In this document: positions 6,032-6,197 of the stretch, piece by piece
Numbering within the stretch: the first letter of the stretch is position 1
How the letters are laid out: each line of letters starts with the position of its first letter
Assembly: GCA_018816815.1 (NCBI GenBank)
Contig: JAHIVD010000051.1
Coordinates: 1-6,197 of the forward strand
DNA length: 6,197 nucleotides
Direction: 5' to 3'
Origin: Patescibacteria group bacterium
Lineage (GTDB): Bacteria; Patescibacteriota; Microgenomatia; Daviesbacterales; UBA10151
Translations under genes and position numbers: made by a program
Notes under the pieces: generated by a model
Told to the model about the DNA's origin: nothing
The model's input: the letters and a program-made list of their open reading frames with translations, nothing else
The model's database searches: none

Positions 6032-6083
6032 CTCTTACTAAGAGCTTATTGTTAGTTTAGTTTAGACCCTCTTAGTAGAAGGA
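6032..6083 (+). promoter_or_regulatory. Inverted-repeat leader ending at the ribosome binding site
   Basis: CTCTTACTAAGAG (6032-6044) is itself a near-perfect palindrome. TACTAAGAG (6036-6044) also pairs with CTCTTAGTA (6069-6077), a nine-pair stem around a 24-nt loop. The 3' arm abuts the ribosome binding site AGAAGGA (6077-6083), which is 8 nt before GTG 6092. Folding could affect access of ribosomes; this is inference. Confidence 0.4.
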
Positions 6084-6091
6084 CTTATCTT

Positions 6092-6197
6092 GTGCGTGCA
6101 CAATTTGTTATCCGCCTGATTTTGGCGTTCATTTTTGCTACCTTAGCTGCTATTTATTCGCAACTTATTCCGCCTTTTTTTGGAGAGAACTCTTTTG
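6092..6197 (+). CDS. N-terminus of a membrane protein, cut by the window end (possibly PIN/TRAM YacL-like)
   Basis: The first 35 residues are visible, beginning at GTG behind the AGAAGGA site; an in-frame TAG at 6053 limits the start, and GTG is the first start codon after it. The N-terminus is short and basic, followed by a hydrophobic helix at about 5-22 (FVIRLILAFIFATLAAIY) and then QLIPPFFGENSF. It could be a signal anchor or the first helix of a multi-span protein. In Bacillus the order radA-disA-yacL is known, and YacL proteins start with membrane helices before a PIN-TRAM domain, so a YacL-like protein is a reasonable guess from position. The visible residues do not prove it. Confidence 0.55.
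   Translation, partial: MRAQFVIRLILAFIFATLAAIYSQLIPPFFGENSF

Overview
The window reads as a chromosomal piece of a small-genome, AT-rich bacterium, all genes on the + strand. The gene styles suggest the Candidate Phyla Radiation / Patescibacteria, perhaps the Microgenomates side: a surface-type LamG protein, a lone 5S rRNA gene, a four-domain S1 protein, and radA followed by a small membrane-anchored LytR_C protein. This placement is an inference from gene content and was not tested.

Layout. (1) Positions 1-810 carry the C-terminal part of a secreted-type protein with a LamG (concanavalin A-like) domain. Its frame is cut by one in-frame TAA at 331-333 and otherwise stays open and homologous on both sides. 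(2) A 5S rRNA gene (about 857-976) stands alone, without 16S or 23S, behind a near-consensus promoter (TTGCAA, 17 bp, TATAAT). (3) After a stretch rich in small hairpins comes a 376-residue protein with four S1 RNA-binding domains, starting at TTG behind a good ribosome binding site. (4) Next is radA, whose ATP-binding P-loop is interrupted by a complete 493-residue intein. The intein has all splicing residues, two LAGLIDADG homing-endonuclease motifs, and an XRE-like helix-turn-helix between them. Splicing would give a 450-residue RadA with an intact GDPGIGKST loop. (5) A 215-residue single-pass membrane protein with a LytR_C domain follows 19 bp downstream. (6) After a short non-coding stretch with tandem repeats, a promoter-like site and a hairpin leader, the 5' end of a membrane protein runs off the window.

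How the parts fit. The S1 protein (translation) and RadA (recombinational repair) are housekeeping genes. The intein makes RadA activity depend on protein splicing, because the unspliced form has no continuous P-loop. Both radA and the LytR_C gene have -10-like boxes ending 6-8 nt before the start codon and no visible Shine-Dalgarno sequence, so both may be made as leaderless mRNAs. The S1 gene and the last gene have clear ribosome binding sites. The intein's arginine codons differ from those of the surrounding genes (26 of 40 CGN, against 17 of 47 in the host genes, counted by hand), which fits acquisition from elsewhere.
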